Source: Citrus sinensis
Lineage: Eukaryota > Streptophyta > Magnoliopsida > Sapindales > Rutaceae
Length of the DNA stretch: 64,000 bases
NCBI RefSeq assembly: GCF_022201045.2
Contig: NC_068562.1
Coordinates: 8,786,001-8,850,000, forward strand
Direction of reading: 5' to 3'
The translations under genes and the position numbers were made by a program. Below the pieces are notes generated by a model. The model was not told the DNA's origin. It searched no databases and was given only the letters and a program-made list of their open reading frames with translations. This document shows, piece after piece, positions 1 through 12,644 of the stretch (position 1 is the stretch's first letter; the number at the start of each line of letters is the position of its first letter).

Positions 1-77
1 TATTCATATAAACGTGTTAATGTATTGAAATTTTAATCTAATTTTACTTTTAAGTCTTTTATTGATAAGTAATTTTT

Positions 78-356
78 GTCGTATTAGTAGAATGTAACAA
101 ATATAAACGCGTGATTATCGACCTATCGTTATTAAATAACAATTCAGTGAGCGACAATGTTATATGATGTTGTTTGACTCCTAATTTTTAATATTATTCA
201 ATGAATGAACATATTATTCATCGACAAAATTTTTTTATCATATTAGTAGAATGTAACAAATGTGAACGCGTGATTATCGTTATTAAATAATATTGTAGAT
301 AACGATAATGTTAGATGATGTTGTTCGACTTCTAATTTTTAACATCATTCAATGAG
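78..356. repeat. Two-copy tandem direct repeat
   Basis: Two diverged copies lie in direct orientation at about 78-211 and 239-356. Both contain GTAGAATGTAACAAAT, then ACGCGTGATTATCG, then a TTATTAAATAA block, GATGTTGTT(T/C)GACT and ATTCAATGA. The spacing is about 160 bp. A further short piece (ATTCAATGAATC at about 498) sits beyond the fold-back element that follows. No coding potential is seen. Confidence 0.75.
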
Positions 357-366
357 ATCAGGTTAT

Positions 367-482
367 GGTGCAACTGTGGTACCATACCACAGTTGCATCC
401 AGTCGTTGGATGCACTTAAATTGGTAGGATCCACCGATATCCAACGGCTGAATACAACTGTGGCACGGTATCACAGTTGCAC
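367..482. mobile_element. Short fold-back MITE-like element
   Basis: About 116 bp with inverted ends. The left end reads GGTGCAACTGTGGTACC and the reverse complement of the right end reads AGTGCAACTGTGATACC. Each end is itself a hairpin (CAACTGTGG paired with CCACAGTTG around a short loop), so the whole element can fold into two small stems plus a long one. There is no open reading frame. A target-site duplication could not be fixed with confidence, so the superfamily is left open. Confidence 0.65.
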
Positions 483-1900
483 TACAAGTTTCCCCCATTC
501 AATGAATCAACATACTGTGATTCGTGTGTAGTTGCTTTCTACTCAGTAAGTGAAGATGCTCCCTTAAATCATTTCGAAAGGACGGGGAAGCCGACGTTAT
601 TCTTAGATTTATTTAATATTAATTGTTCCACAATACATGGGCTCCCTTGCGGGCCACTTGGAGTTTTTGGACAGCTCAATATATTATCAGCCCATCTCGT
701 AACTTGTCTACAGTAAAGCCTAACCTGGACTAAAGGCCCAAACGTTACCTCTCTGGGCTCAGGCCGTGAAGATCACAGGCCCGTCAGAAATGCAAGTTAG
801 CCCACCCATCATCAGTAACCAACGATCATGCCTGCGAAAAACGAAGATATTTTCTCGTCCATGCACTGTCAGTCACAAGGGCATATTGACACTCAAGAAA
901 TGACGAGCGTGATAGCAAAAGCAGCAGGACCCACCACAAGCCATCACTGTTAATACAGTTGGTAATTAGTAGCCCCTCTTAAATGGCTGCCCAATGAAAG
1001 CCACCCATGCAAAGTCTCACTTCCGACTCGCTTTCAAGATAAATCCATTAAAATTTGGAGCCTTCTAAATTACGTCAATGTAATTTGCGCCACACATAAC
1101 AATAGTAACATATTGATGGGACTCATTATTGCTCCGTGCGTGGCGTAAATTACGTTAAACGTAATTTAATATCCATCTTAAAATTTTTTTAATCTCCTAC
1201 TCAGGTTATTCTGGCTACTAACACTTAACATTAGAACATATATATGTAAGCAAATAAGCAACCGTTGGTAACATAATTCACCATCTATGTACTGCCCCAG
1301 GTCGAACTCCTACTAATATATAACTTCTAACATAGTGCTATGTTTTATATTACAAGTATGGCATTACATAAACAGAACCTTTCCTGATTTGATATTGCTG
1401 ACAGTTGAACTGTAGCAAATCTCTAAAATTTCATAACCTATATCCAATAAATGCATGCCAAATCTCCATAAGCATCCAGCTTGTTTCAACTACCAGTTCA
1501 AAAATCATGTGGGGTTGATTTAGCAGCTCGTGAATCCATAGAGTTGTGGATGTGGGCAGTTTATTATTAATTGATCTTTGTGATTGCCCGCATCATTTTC
1601 ACTCGTGTTGTTGCATTCAGCGAATACAAAAAGGCTTGGCTTCTGGCTCCTGGTGCAGACACGGCTCAGGTTTTTATGGCTACTGCAGGCCCACACGTGA
1701 ATCCCTTGACTTGATGATGCTGCATTTGTGCGCCTCTACAGGGACAAATAACTGTTGAAATTGTAACTGAAAATGATAATAATTAGCCTTTCATACGAAA
1801 TCTTTCTTGAAAAATCGAGCATGTTCACGCTTTTTTCACATGTGAACCTACAACATCCGCATAAATTCACTGCTTAGATTCTGAAATATGTCACGGAAAC
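483..1900. other. Intergenic, upstream of the DUF1677 gene
   Basis: No gene is seen. The stretch is moderately AT-rich. Around 1060-1170 the strings AATTACGTCAATGTAATTT and AATTACGTTAAACGTAATTT recur in palindromic form and may be remnants of another small inverted-repeat element. The open reading frames here are short and lack family features. Confidence 0.5.
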
Positions 1901-1903
1901 TAT

Positions 1904-1910
1904 TATAAAT
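1904..1910 (+). promoter_or_regulatory. TATA box for the DUF1677 gene
   Basis: TATAAAT lies about 100 bp upstream of the start codon at 2004. It is followed by a purine/pyrimidine-mixed leader with no upstream ATG in a strong context before 2004. This is the expected distance for a plant TATA box with a leader of roughly 65-70 nt. Confidence 0.5.
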
Positions 1911-2003
1911 AAGACTCCGTGCACTTGCTATTCAATCACCACAAGAGATCATACAATCTTTGAACTCACTCTGTCTTCCATATCACTTGCATTATTTTCC
2001 TTT

Positions 2004-2603
2004 ATGACCAAGATGGCACCACATGGAGAGGCTATTGCAAGCACTTTTGTAACAAGGAGCAGCAACAACTTCTCCAACTCCAAGCCACCGAGGCTCTCAA
2101 ATGATAACTTGCAACGCACGGTATCTGATATCTCATTTGAGCTTATGAGCAAAGAGGCCGTGGATAATATAAAAACACTTCCACCAATCTCTGAGGTCGA
2201 AGATGCCAAGTGCGAGTGCTGCGGCATGTCTGAGGAGTGCACACCGGAGTACATAGAGCGAGTTCGTGACAAGTTCTTTGGGAAGTGGATATGCGGGTTG
2301 TGTGCCGAGGCAGTGAAGGAAGAGATGGAGAAAGATGGAGGAAAAAGCAGAGATCAAGCTCTGAGTGCACACATAAATGCATGTGCTAGGTTTAATAAGT
2401 TTGGAAGAGCTTATCCTGTTTTGTTCCAAGCTGAGGCCATGAGAGAGCTCTTGAAGAAGAATAGCGCAAGGGGTCTTAGGGCTAAATCTATTAGCCCTAG
2501 GGACAATAAAGGAGGACGGCAAAATAAAGGTGGGATTGCGAGGAGTTCAAGTTGCATACCAGCTATTACAAGGGAGATGACTGATCTTGCTATCAAAAAC
2601 TGA
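2004..2603 (+). CDS. DUF1677 family protein
   Basis: Single-exon gene of 199 aa. The centre carries the cysteine-rich block that defines the plant DUF1677 family: CECCGMSEECTPEYIE at about residues 70-85, followed by a GKWICGLCAEAVKEEM block at about 94-109. Four Cys-x-Cys/Cys-Cys type ligands suggest metal binding, but this is inferred. The C-terminal third is basic and low in complexity (KKNSARGLRAKSISPRDNKG), with no signal peptide or membrane segment. The first ATG (2004) gives MTKMAPHG; the internal ATG at 2013 is an alternative start. A TATA box is near 1904 and a 3' UTR probably runs to about 3110. The function of the family is not established. Family assignment is confident; role is unknown. 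Confidence 0.9.
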   Translation: MTKMAPHGEAIASTFVTRSSNNFSNSKPPRLSNDNLQRTVSDISFELMSKEAVDNIKTLPPISEVEDAKCECCGMSEECTPEYIERVRDKFFGKWICGLCAEAVKEEMEKDGGKSRDQALSAHINACARFNKFGRAYPVLFQAEAMRELLKKNSARGLRAKSISPRDNKGGRQNKGGIARSSSCIPAITREMTDLAIKN

Positions 2604-3418
2604 AGCTGTGCCTGGAAGTGCTTTTTTACTTTCAAAGGCGCTTTCAGCTAACCGAAAACACTTCTCCCCACAAGCATATAATACCTTATTAACCTTTCAT
2701 GGTCTAATAACTACCTTTAAAGGGTTTTTGGGCACCTTTTTTTTACCCAAGGACAATTTTTATTTCCTTGGTTGATTAAATTCTCCACCTTATGCACCAC
2801 CCTCTAGGGTTTTTTAGGTGGATCCATGACCTAGGTTGCCATTCAACACAACCCTTTTTCCGACTTCTACTTGAAGTGGCTTATTTGGAAGTAACAATAG
2901 TAGCCTCATTTGAGCTTAATTATAGAATATTAATGTGTATTATTGAGTCTGTGTAAAAAGGCTTAGTTGTTGGATGTTGTTGAAAGCCTGTATTTTCATC
3001 ATCCTTCATTATCTGTTTTCAATTGTGACTTCAAGGTCCTTGTTTGCAATCACAATCCGAAATTAACCAAGTTTCATGTAATAAATTTGCTGTTCTCATC
3101 GTTTTAATGAAATATATGTTATCTTTCTGTATTAATGAATCAACAAGAAAAATTACCTAATTTTGGTTCGAAATTTATTGGAATAATTTGCAATAACGCT
3201 TTTATTAGAGGAAAAAAAAACGAGGTAAATGGAAGTTTCACACATCTATTGACTGATTATAGGCTAGTAGCATAACTTCCAAGCAATACAAACGCAAAGC
3301 AGTTTAGAGAGAAGTAACATAGGCCTAACAACCTTATCTGTCCTAAGTATCCAAGGTTTCCATGGCCAAAAGATAATACAATCCAACAAAATACAGACCT
3401 TCGCTGGTCCAAAGTATT

Positions 3419-6400
3419 TTACACAAATGACCAGTTGATGAACATAAAGCAGATGCAATGAGCAGTCTCTTCTTCATTAAGTACCTTCCAAGCCACAGCC
3501 CTCTCGTAAGAAACCGGTCTGCCCATGCTTGACAAACAGATGCCACCTTGAAGACAAGCAAAGCCCTGCCACAAGAGAATTTCTTCATCAAAATCATAAC
3601 AAGTTGTACGAATCAATCAATTTTATAGAGATTGGCACAGTATCTGATCTGTTAAACATTTTAAGATAATTAGCTTTGAACTATTTCACCCTCTGAAGAA
3701 AATAGAGTTAATTAAAGGGAAAAAAAAAGGTTATCTTATTGTATCTATAACTGCATTGAAAGGAAAATAAACACCTTTTATTATTTGTAAATCGCATCAA
3801 CAGCAGATTCTCAACTTTCCAATAGCATATAAATTATAAGTAAAATCTTTTTTCATGGTACCACCGCATTATGTGTCATTTCTTTCGTCGTAATTAGAAG
3901 GAAATTCCAAACCTGTTGCATTATCTGGGGGAACTCCGCGAAGAGAGCCTTCCGCCCATGATCATCAAATATCTTCTCCAAGGTTATGTCTTGCAGTGCA
4001 ACCAAGGTCGTCTCAAGCATATCAAGTCCCGCTTGGTTTGCAAAAGTGAAAACAGGCAATGCCTGCATCAATTGTTCGAATTTAGATAGAATTGACAAAG
4101 CAATCTAGGTAAGTAAAAGTAGAACCCAGTAATATAGTAAGAAAAAGGGGGGCATAAACAACCGCACAGGTATAGAATTTCTCATAACCCCAATTCAAAA
4201 GAATTAAAAAGCAATAGGAAAACAGGCTAAAATACTTGCTCAACTTCACAAATACCATACATGAAGCATTTAACATGTCAATTTGGTATGGAAGTAAAGA
4301 AGAATTATCTGAATGCTTCAATGCACCCATCCAAAGATGAAGAATTATATATAAGAATAACAATAATAAGATTCCAGGATACTTTAATGTCTTATTGACA
4401 GATAACTCTGTTGGTAGAGAAAATGATATGCCAAGAATTGAATCTTAAATTCATTATGCCAAATTCAACCAAAATTTAGCTTCTACTTATTTTAAGTATT
4501 GGTGTGGTTTGACAGTGATGGAGATAAAGAAGCTAATAAACGTCAACTCCAGAAAAGTATGGACAAATATCTGGGAATTCATCATTCATGTCTGACACCA
4601 AGCAAAAGAAAACAAAAGGGATGGGGGCAGCAGAACATTTGTCATGCGGACCTTTAGTGAGCAGCACATGACAGCATCTGTGTGATGCCAAAGGTTTTTG
4701 AGAATGGATTCACTTCCTTCACTGCTGGATTTAAGCAGATCCACACCCAAGTAACACCTGCAAAAGTCGGTAACAAAACACCAAACTCTGTGACGAAGGA
4801 TCAAACATAGCAAGCAGTTCTCCTTCATCAATGTGAGATCCAAATTACATTTCCTAGCATGTGCAGACCTTTTTTTTTGTGTGTAGTGTTTGGGGGGGGG
4901 GGGGGGGTTGTCTAAGAAACAGAGAAAAAAATTGCTTACCTGTAACTGTGACAGATCCAACGAGCAAGTGTTAGTGCTTCTGGAGTACCTAATGGTGTAC
5001 GGAGACCAGCTTGTGAACTTATATTAGAAGGAGATAGGGCTAATGCCACCCTCTGAACAGATGATATAATGCTGCGAACATATTGCCGAGCCATGGTTGC
5101 CACATGCTCTTGCATGTGACTTTCAAATGCAAATTCAAACGCTATGGTCATCACTGATCTCATACAGGTGGAATTAGTAGAGTAATTATTTGTAGCTCTA
5201 TTTCCAGCAGGACCAATCTCAAGAGCAGACGCAAGGTCCAAGGTGCGATTTGGACTGGAGGTTTCCTGAAACATATTGCAAAGCATCAATTAGGAAAGTT
5301 CAATAAATATGAATTAAACTGAATTGTTATAATTCATGCACCATGACAGTTATGGACAACCTTTCCAGAATCGAGAGGAATAATGCGAAAACCAGATGGC
5401 AGAAGAGGTGCATCATCAGCAAAAGAAGCATCTATGGGAGCAAATATAAGTTCAGCACAGGTACCAACAGCATTCTCATCCATCCCACTGCAGAGCTATA
5501 AAAACAATAGAGAAAGGAAAATTTACCAAGAGAGCCAATAATAAGATAATTATGCGACAATATCAATGTAGTAGCATTACAGAAACCCAGTAGCAATGCA
5601 TTTCTTACATAAAATAACTCATAGAACAGATGTTAACGCTAGCCTCCTTCTAGACGTCATTAACATGACTCCTCTCAGTTTAGACATGTATAATTCATTT
5701 ACAAATTTAGCTAATGAAATCAGCCCAAGCATTCTATATTGGATCATAGATCAAACATTTAGCATAACCAAAACTGAAACCTATCCCCAAGATTGATGAT
5801 ATCAAACCATTGATGTAGCTAAAAAACAGAAATATCTATTGATGCATGAATATTAACCCAAAGAAGAAGATAGAGAGAGAGAGCAATATAAATCAGTGAC
5901 GCTCACTTGCAAGAGAAACATGTCTCTAGGCATTATTGCATCTTCAGGAGAGTGGCCAACACCTTCCAACTTAATAACTTCCATGAACTATTAAGAGTAG
6001 GAAATGGAAATCATGTTAGAAAGATATGAACATGTGAAACTTTGGGAAAAAAGAATTAAAACTACTGTTATTCATTCACAAAAAGCATATGGAATGAATA
6101 ATGTGACGTAATAATGACAGACGTAAATGTCAAATTGCTTACCTCTTCATGTTCAATAGTGTGAGCCAGTGGGAGAATAACTTGGCTCCCAAAAGTTCCA
6201 ACTCGAGACCCTGGTAAGCTACAGGGACCAACTTTAATAGCCGCAGCTGAGTAAACATCAATGTTGTTGTCTGCCCACTCTGATCTGTGCTCTCGCAAAA
6301 ATCGAAGAAGAATAGCAGGAGGCACATTCTGAAAAAGAAAAAGCACGCAACAGAATGGATATTAAAAAGAAACTTTTGACAAACCACCAATAAGAAGCTG

Positions 6401-9400
6401 AAGCCAATCTAGAAAAAAGTTTTGCAGCTATGTTCCCAGCAAAAGGCTTATGCTCATCCTTCTCACTATTTTCAACTCCAGGTAAATAAATTTTTTGTGC
6501 AATTATGATCACTTCAAATTTATAAATATATAAGATATGGCATGTAAACTTAGCAGAACTGAACAAATCAAAAAGCATATTTGTTACATTATTACATAGT
6601 TTAAGTTGCAATCAGAATGTAGATAGTGAAAAGAATAAAATAAACAATGATCTATGCGGTTGAGGACAGAGACATACAAACATGTACAATATCAAAATGT
6701 ATCTACAGATGATCTCTATGATGAAAAGTTGTTAGTGTAATAAATACCCACGCATCCACAAAGTTCGTAGGTCATGCTGGTTATTTGGTATACATGAAAC
6801 CCTTGAGCCTTTATCAACAAATAGGTGGAATAATTCAAAGAATTTGCTGTGATGTGCCTTTCATTTAGACAGTACTATTAGCCTTCCCAACAAAAGACCA
6901 CCAAAGGAAACAAGAAGAAAAATTTTCAGCAAACCAACCTGTAAAAGCATAGATGCCTTAGCACATAAGACAGCATTGCTGACAGCTGGAAATCCATTAG
7001 CAAAGGAAAGGTTTAAACCCATTAACTTGTCAGGAGATGAGTTCACAAGGACAGTAACATCATCCATGCCATCATTCCCCATCACCGTCCAACCCTCATC
7101 AGTAAATCCATTGACAGCTTCATTAAAACCCCTGTCATCAATCATCTATCAGATCTGAATTCCAGGTAGACATCAACTAATTGATTCAAGATTTTGTCAA
7201 ACAGCTAAATATACTTGCCTGCTCAACCGCTGGCTAAGTGCTCGTAGAGCAGCAGGTCGTCTTCCCCAGCCATTGACACTAGACTGAGTAACCTCCTGAG
7301 CCATCTGCCTAAGCTGGCGCAGAGCCTGAATAGAAATAGTGAAAACACCATTGAAAACCAATAATTGCATCATTTTTAAGTAAATATGTTGTATCTCCTT
7401 CAAGATCTAAATGCTTATAGAAACAGTGAAACCATGTTAAAAGTGAATTTATAATCTCACCGCCATTGTCGTCTTTTGAGCGAGAACCGTGGATGATTCA
7501 TAGAGGGGACGCAACACTTCCGGAACACTCCACGGCTATACAATTAAGTAAATATACATAATTAATTTCTCATTTCCAGTAGAAAAGAGTGTCCAAATTT
7601 AACCAACAATACCAAATAATTTTTTCCAAATAAAATAAAAGTTACCTCTAAATCCATATGATCAACAATGTGTATGATTGAACCACCACCTTCACAAGGT
7701 CGGATAAGGTACCCACTTGGCAGCATTTCTGCTCTCACAAAATGCTGCACCGGTGGCATGGTTGGGCCATTTTGTATATTCTTAAGTGATCTCTCACAGA
7801 CCTAGGAGCATTGAACCACGTTATATAAATGACTTGAGAGATGCATGTTATTAAATGCAGTTGAGACGATAGGAAAGGAGAATAGCTTTACAGGAATTAG
7901 AGTGTGCATCTCGACATGCCTATTCAGCCAAAATAAGAAAATGTATGGTCACACACTATGGAATTACATACCACAAGGCTGCCATCTTCTAAAACAGAAG
8001 TATAGCGCAACAACCAGAAGTCGCGAGCTGGCGCCAATGTTGTCAGTGCATAGAGCTAAATTTTTAACAAAATGAGGACATCAGCAAACAATTGCACAAT
8101 ACAATGCACGAAATAAACATGATAAATACATAATAGTTCTTTCTTACCTGCATGTACAGCAGCTCAATGGTTCCACCATTAGCTGTCGGCAGCACATTCA
8201 GCACTTCCACAGCTCGACAATCGCGGAACCACGACGGCCGATCTTTAAGGATTTCTGCAACCTGAAATGAACATAGTCTTTTATGAGTCTCAAAATTTGA
8301 ATTAAGAGAATATCAGACAAATAGGAACCAAGTGCACTTACCCTAGTAGGCTCTAAACCCACCAGGCCGCAGGCTCGTGCTGCCACTCCAGAGCAACCAT
8401 GAGAAATAGCAACGATTCCAACGGAATCCGGACCAGGCTGTTCATGGAAAAAAAAAAAAAAGGGGGAATGGAAGAAATAGATTAACTTCTAGTTTTCTTT
8501 ACAACGGCAGTCCCCACCAAAAGAATTCCCCAACATTCTTTAATCCCAAACCCAAAATGATAATTACAATACAAAGAAATAAACAGATGTAAGTAGTATA
8601 ACAAATAGAGGTGTAAAATTCAGTGATATAACTTGCATCAAATTTTTTAGTCTATATTTATTGGAATTATAAGTTTAGTTTTCTCCTTGGTCATTGTTTC
8701 CCTTTCCTTTATTAGATAATTAGGAAGCAGTTAATGAACCTTTTTCTTAAAAGGAAAATAAAGAAAAGTCAAAAGATACCTTCATTCCAGGCATTTGGAC
8801 CCACTCAACAGCAGTTCCAGTGGCCTTTGAAAGAAACTCTGTTAAAGTCTCTTCTGCAATGGACAAAAGCCTGAAACCATACAAAAAGCCTGAATTGATG
8901 AATTCATAACCCACAAACCAGCACATACAACAAAAAGGGTCACATTACACAATGACAGAAAATGACCCAACAACAATATCCCCACTAACCCTGCAGGACT
9001 AGCATCCCTTGGAGGATGCTGAGGTGTCAAATGGTGTTGACCACTGGTCACCACCGATTCACAGCTTGTATCTTTGGTTGCAAGCGTTGTCTGCAAGAAA
9101 GCAACCCTCAGCTTTCAGTTTCAACATGACTCAATAGTTTAATCTACTTATTGACCTCAAACAAAGAAAAATTAAAAAAGTGGGAATGGGTTGAGTAGGT
9201 TCCTGGGAAATTGCATGAAAAGAATTGCAACCCACATTAATCCAAATTCCAAGTAATGATTTCTTTCCCTACATTTCCACGGGAAACCAAATTGACTACT
9301 ATTGAAAGTGAGAAATATTGCACAGAAAAAAGTAAAATTCTTACACTCTGGGTATGTTGGCGAAAGTATCCATTCTCATACACCAGCTGTGACACCTGCT

Positions 9401-10051
9401 TCTGCAACCTATCATTCTCCTCCATCAAAAGCTTGTTCATTGCTGTCAGCTTTCTATTCACAGCTTGAAGACGGGAAGCTTCTTTCCTCTGCTTCTCTCT
9501 GCATCTGAAGTAACAAAAGCAGAAACATAAATATATTGCAACAACAAATTGGCAAAAGATTAAAATCTTGTCAATAAAAGTTATCCATTATACAAGAAAA
9601 TAGTAGGTTTCCACTTCTTAGTAAAAATAATATCTAGCATAGAATTCAACATTTCATTTTGCAGTCGTTTCTCCACATTATTCACCAACAAAAACACAGG
9701 AGAAATTGCCTTACAGTTAAACTTCAACATTCAATTTGCCTTCTTTTCAAATGAAGATAATTATTTTAAAAAGAAAGAATCAATAATTAAGCTAAAGAAT
9801 CATCAGAGTAACTACACAATATCAACTTTGAATGAAGCATACCTTCTGTTCTGGAACCAAACTTTGATTTGCTTTGGCTCAATGTTAGAGAGAATTGGGC
9901 ACTCCCTAATTAGCTGTTGGCGGCGAATTGAACTGGGTTTGGGGCATTCATGATAGAGCCTCTCAAGAGCCTCAACCTGCTCAGGTGTGTATCTTACATA
10001 CTTGCCGTTATCCAAGCTCCCAGTCTTACCATCCTTGCAGGACATTGCCAT
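3419..10051 (-). CDS. HB8: Class III HD-ZIP transcription factor, ATHB-8/ATHB-15 clade
   Basis: Eighteen coding exons join into one frame of 838 aa, the usual length of this family. Exons: 9843-10051, 9345-9504, 8990-9090, 8780-8870, 8342-8437, 8148-8261, 7972-8055, 7646-7801, 7461-7535, 7219-7325, 6939-7131, 6143-6328, 5907-5987, 5361-5495, 4940-5265, 4652-4757, 3913-4062, 3419-3565. Domains in order: homeodomain (about 14-77, ending WFQNRRCREKQRKEAS), leucine zipper (about 78-120, NRKLTAMNKLLMEENDRLQ), START lipid-binding domain (about 157-370) and C-terminal MEKHLA domain (about 690-838, ending CICFMFINWSFV). In plants these nuclear factors pattern vascular tissue and adaxial organ identity. 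VRAEMLPSGYLIRPCEGGGS and CYLGVDLLK favour ATHB-8, whereas the MAMSCKDGK start resembles ATHB-15, so the paralogue call is moderate. The start at 10051 is the family start; an in-frame ATG at 10069 would add MVVKLK. Intron 10 uses a GC donor. The message carries a miR165/166 site across exons 4 and 5. Confidence 0.95.
8428..8790 (-). promoter_or_regulatory. miR165/166 target site split by an intron
   Basis: On the minus strand exon 4 ends CTGGAATGAAG (8780-8790) and exon 5 begins CCTGGTCCGG (8428-8437). Joined by splicing they form the 21-nt HD-ZIP III miR165/166 complementary site, encoding PGMKPGP in the START domain. The intron between is 8438-8779. The unspliced transcript therefore has only two half sites, and cleavage can act only on spliced RNA. 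That the family is repressed by miR165/166 through this site is established knowledge; the sequence match here is direct. Confidence 0.93.
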
Positions 10052-11480
10052 CTTCAATTTCACCACCAAACTTCACAAGGTCACACAGACAACAAGCAGC
10101 CGCTCTTCTGTCGTCACGATTTCAATTATTCTCTTTGAAATCTAAAGCATTAAAAACCCAAATGTGAACCTCAAACAAACATTATCTACCAAATACTAAA
10201 CCCAACCACAAGTTTACAAGCTTTGGAAGCTCTTATTCAAGTGCTTTATCTTCTTTGAAACACAATCTGAAACACTAAGTACTCTTCAAAATACCAAAAA
10301 GCCAAGCACAAACTATACTAAACTAAACTGCAGCACTTATACTTCATCCAGACACTGCAAAGCTCAAAAGCACCGAACAAACACAAATGGGATTTAACCA
10401 AAATGCATATATACCATAAATTAAGTGTAAGATTTTCAAACTCATGTATTGTTTAATGCTAACTGAGTGATTTAAGGATAGAGATAACCGACAAGAGACA
10501 AGAATATCCTGATTTTGTACGCAGTTATTCTTGTTTTGTTACTATGAGACAGCCCCAAACACAATAAAGCATAAATCTTTCGAGATCAGAGCTCTCAATA
10601 CCCAACGATCTGTTTCAGAAAAACATTTCCAGCGTTTTCCAAAGCACGAAAAAACAAGCAGCCCCGACGAAACGTTTCGCGCCAAAGAGTTGTCTTGTTT
10701 CAATCACCGATTCCACTCAGCCGGTTCTCCGACTCCAGAAGGAAAACCCCCCAAAAACATCGAAACGCTTGGAACCAGACGTTTCCAGTGATTCGATGGT
10801 TCCTCCACTTCCTCCTTCCTCCGCTCACCACGAACGAGTAACCGTTTCCACTAAACTAACCACCCATTTTCTGACTTAAACAAAAAAAAGAAAAAAACTC
10901 CTTCGCAAGATCTCCCAGCTACAGGGAAGAAACGGACCGAAACGTTTCAACGCCCTTCATATTCACGAAATTCCCCAGCCTCCTGTATAAAGCACAACAT
11001 CCGGGTTTCCTTCGTTTATCTGGAAGCCAAAAGATAAAAAGAAAATGGAAACGGAAAAAAGATGGTGCTTTTCAAATTCTGAGACAGTGACGAGTGAAAA
11101 ACAAAAACCAAAAAAAAGGAAAAACAACAAAAGTAGTGGTGGTTGTAGTTGTAAGACGGAGAGGGAGAGGGAGAGGGAAATTAAAAAATAAAATAAATAA
11201 AGCAAAGGGGAAATAAAAATACTTTTGTAGTTGATGTTGTTGTTGAAGCAGATTTGTTGTTGCGCCGTGTGTTTGGTTTTGCGTTCATCTACTTGAGGTT
11301 AATGATTTTGTTGTTTTTTACTTTTGTTTTTGTTTGTATTTATTTTTGAATTTGTTTTGAGTTTGTTGTCGTTTCATTGGTTCTTCACTTTTTGGCTCTC
11401 TCTCTCTCTTTCCTCCTCCGCTCTGCTGGTCTTCCACTCTTCACTGTGGAGGGAAAATGGCAGTGCTGAGTTTTCTTTTT
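10052..11480 (-). promoter_or_regulatory. Leader and promoter region of the HD-ZIP III gene
   Basis: About 1.4 kb upstream of the start codon without another gene. It contains a GA-rich tract on the transcribed strand (complement of 11397-11413, CT repeats) and purine-rich stretches at 11100-11220, as is common in long HD-ZIP III leaders. The exact transcription start, and whether a leader intron exists, cannot be fixed from sequence alone. Confidence 0.45.
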
Positions 11481-11740
11481 CTTGATTTTTTTTCAAAAAA
11501 TTGGTGAGGTGTCTGATGACGAAAATGCCCTTTGGTGGTGAATTTGAAAAACTTCATCAAGTTTCCTGAATTACCCCTCCAATGATCTCCATTTTTTCCA
11601 TTCTATATTTAGTTTTAATATATATATATATATATAGAAATGTTGAGCTTTTAAAGTAATAGAAAATCTAGAAAAATACATAAATTATATAGTTTAAACG
11701 CTTTAATTTTTAAATCTTTAAAATTTTATAGTTTTAAATT

Positions 11741-12118
11741 TTTCCACACTTTAAGATCTCAGACAAAAAAACTATATTCGTATTTAAAAATTTTAAATAA
11801 AATGAGTACTCCCAATAGAAGTACCTCAACTTAATCCACGTCAACAATGTCAACTCTCAAACTCCATATATTGAATTCAACAATATCATACTTACTTAAT
11901 TAGGATATTTTAAGATTTCAATAATATCATATGTGACAAAGTATTTTTTCCATACTTTAAGATTTCATAGTAAAAAACTATATCCGCACTTTAAAATTTC
12001 AAATAAAACGAGTACTCACAATAACAGTACCTAAACTTAATCCATGTCAACATTGTCGACTCTCAAATTTCATATATTGAATTCAATGATATCATACTTA
12101 CTTAATTAGGATACTTTA
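11741..12118. repeat. Two-copy tandem repeat, about 206-bp period
   Basis: Copies at about 11741-11911 and 11947-12118 share CACTTTAAGAT-type starts, GAGTACTC(A/C)CAATA, CTTAATCCA(C/T)GTCAACA, CATATATTGAATTCAA and end CATACTTACTTAATTAGGAT. The similarity is high enough for a fairly recent local duplication. No coding content is seen. Confidence 0.8.
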
Positions 12119-12622
12119 ATTATACCTCAATTAATGTGATATAATTTAAGTGATAAATGATTATTAAATCTTATCATTTTTAATTACTATTAAGAATATG
12201 ATTACGTACATAACACGATTAATTTCCTGCTTTTAGAAATTACAACGGTCAATTTATGATTATGTAATTTGGAGTTTCATGGGTGTGGCAAATTCATCAA
12301 TAAAATTTACATCTAGCCAGACCAACAAGGCTACAAATGAAAAAAGAAGGAACGTGTGAATGGCAGAGGAGAGTAATTAGGGGGGAAGCAGGAGGGGCAT
12401 CGACGGAGAAGGGAAAAGAGGAGAGAATCAGAGGCTTATAAAATACTAAAGGCATGAGAGAGAGTTCTGCGTGGGACACAGAGGACACCATGATGAGGTT
12501 TTTGCATGCGCCTTCATTTTAAAGCTGAAAACGTTCATTTTTATTCTTGTTTTTTTATTTATTTATCTGAAACAAAAATAACAAAACAAAGGAATAGTAT
12601 CTCTGTATATTTTAATGGCGAA

Positions 12623-12644
12623 TGAGGGTGCAACTGCACCCTCA
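12623..12644. repeat. Perfect short palindrome
   Basis: TGAGGGTGCA, a 2-nt AC loop, then TGCACCCTCA: 10 of 10 bases pair. It lies in gene-free DNA, 12 bp downstream of a TTTTAATGG context. Its TGCA core resembles the GGTGCAACTG ends of the fold-back element at 367-482, so it may be the scar or a solo end of a related element. That link is inference. Confidence 0.55.

Noticed and set aside
2133-2522. Minus-strand frames of 79-129 codons over the DUF1677 gene
   Set aside because: They are antisense shadows of a well-supported coding frame and have no family features.
4892-4908. G-run, and similar C- and G-runs at about 26900 and 37018
   Set aside because: Simple homopolymers in intron or flank DNA. 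They may be sequencing-sensitive, but there is no sign of a functional element.
10531-10791. 86-codon plus-strand frame in the HD-ZIP III leader
   Set aside because: Antisense to the leader, with no homology features and biased simple composition.
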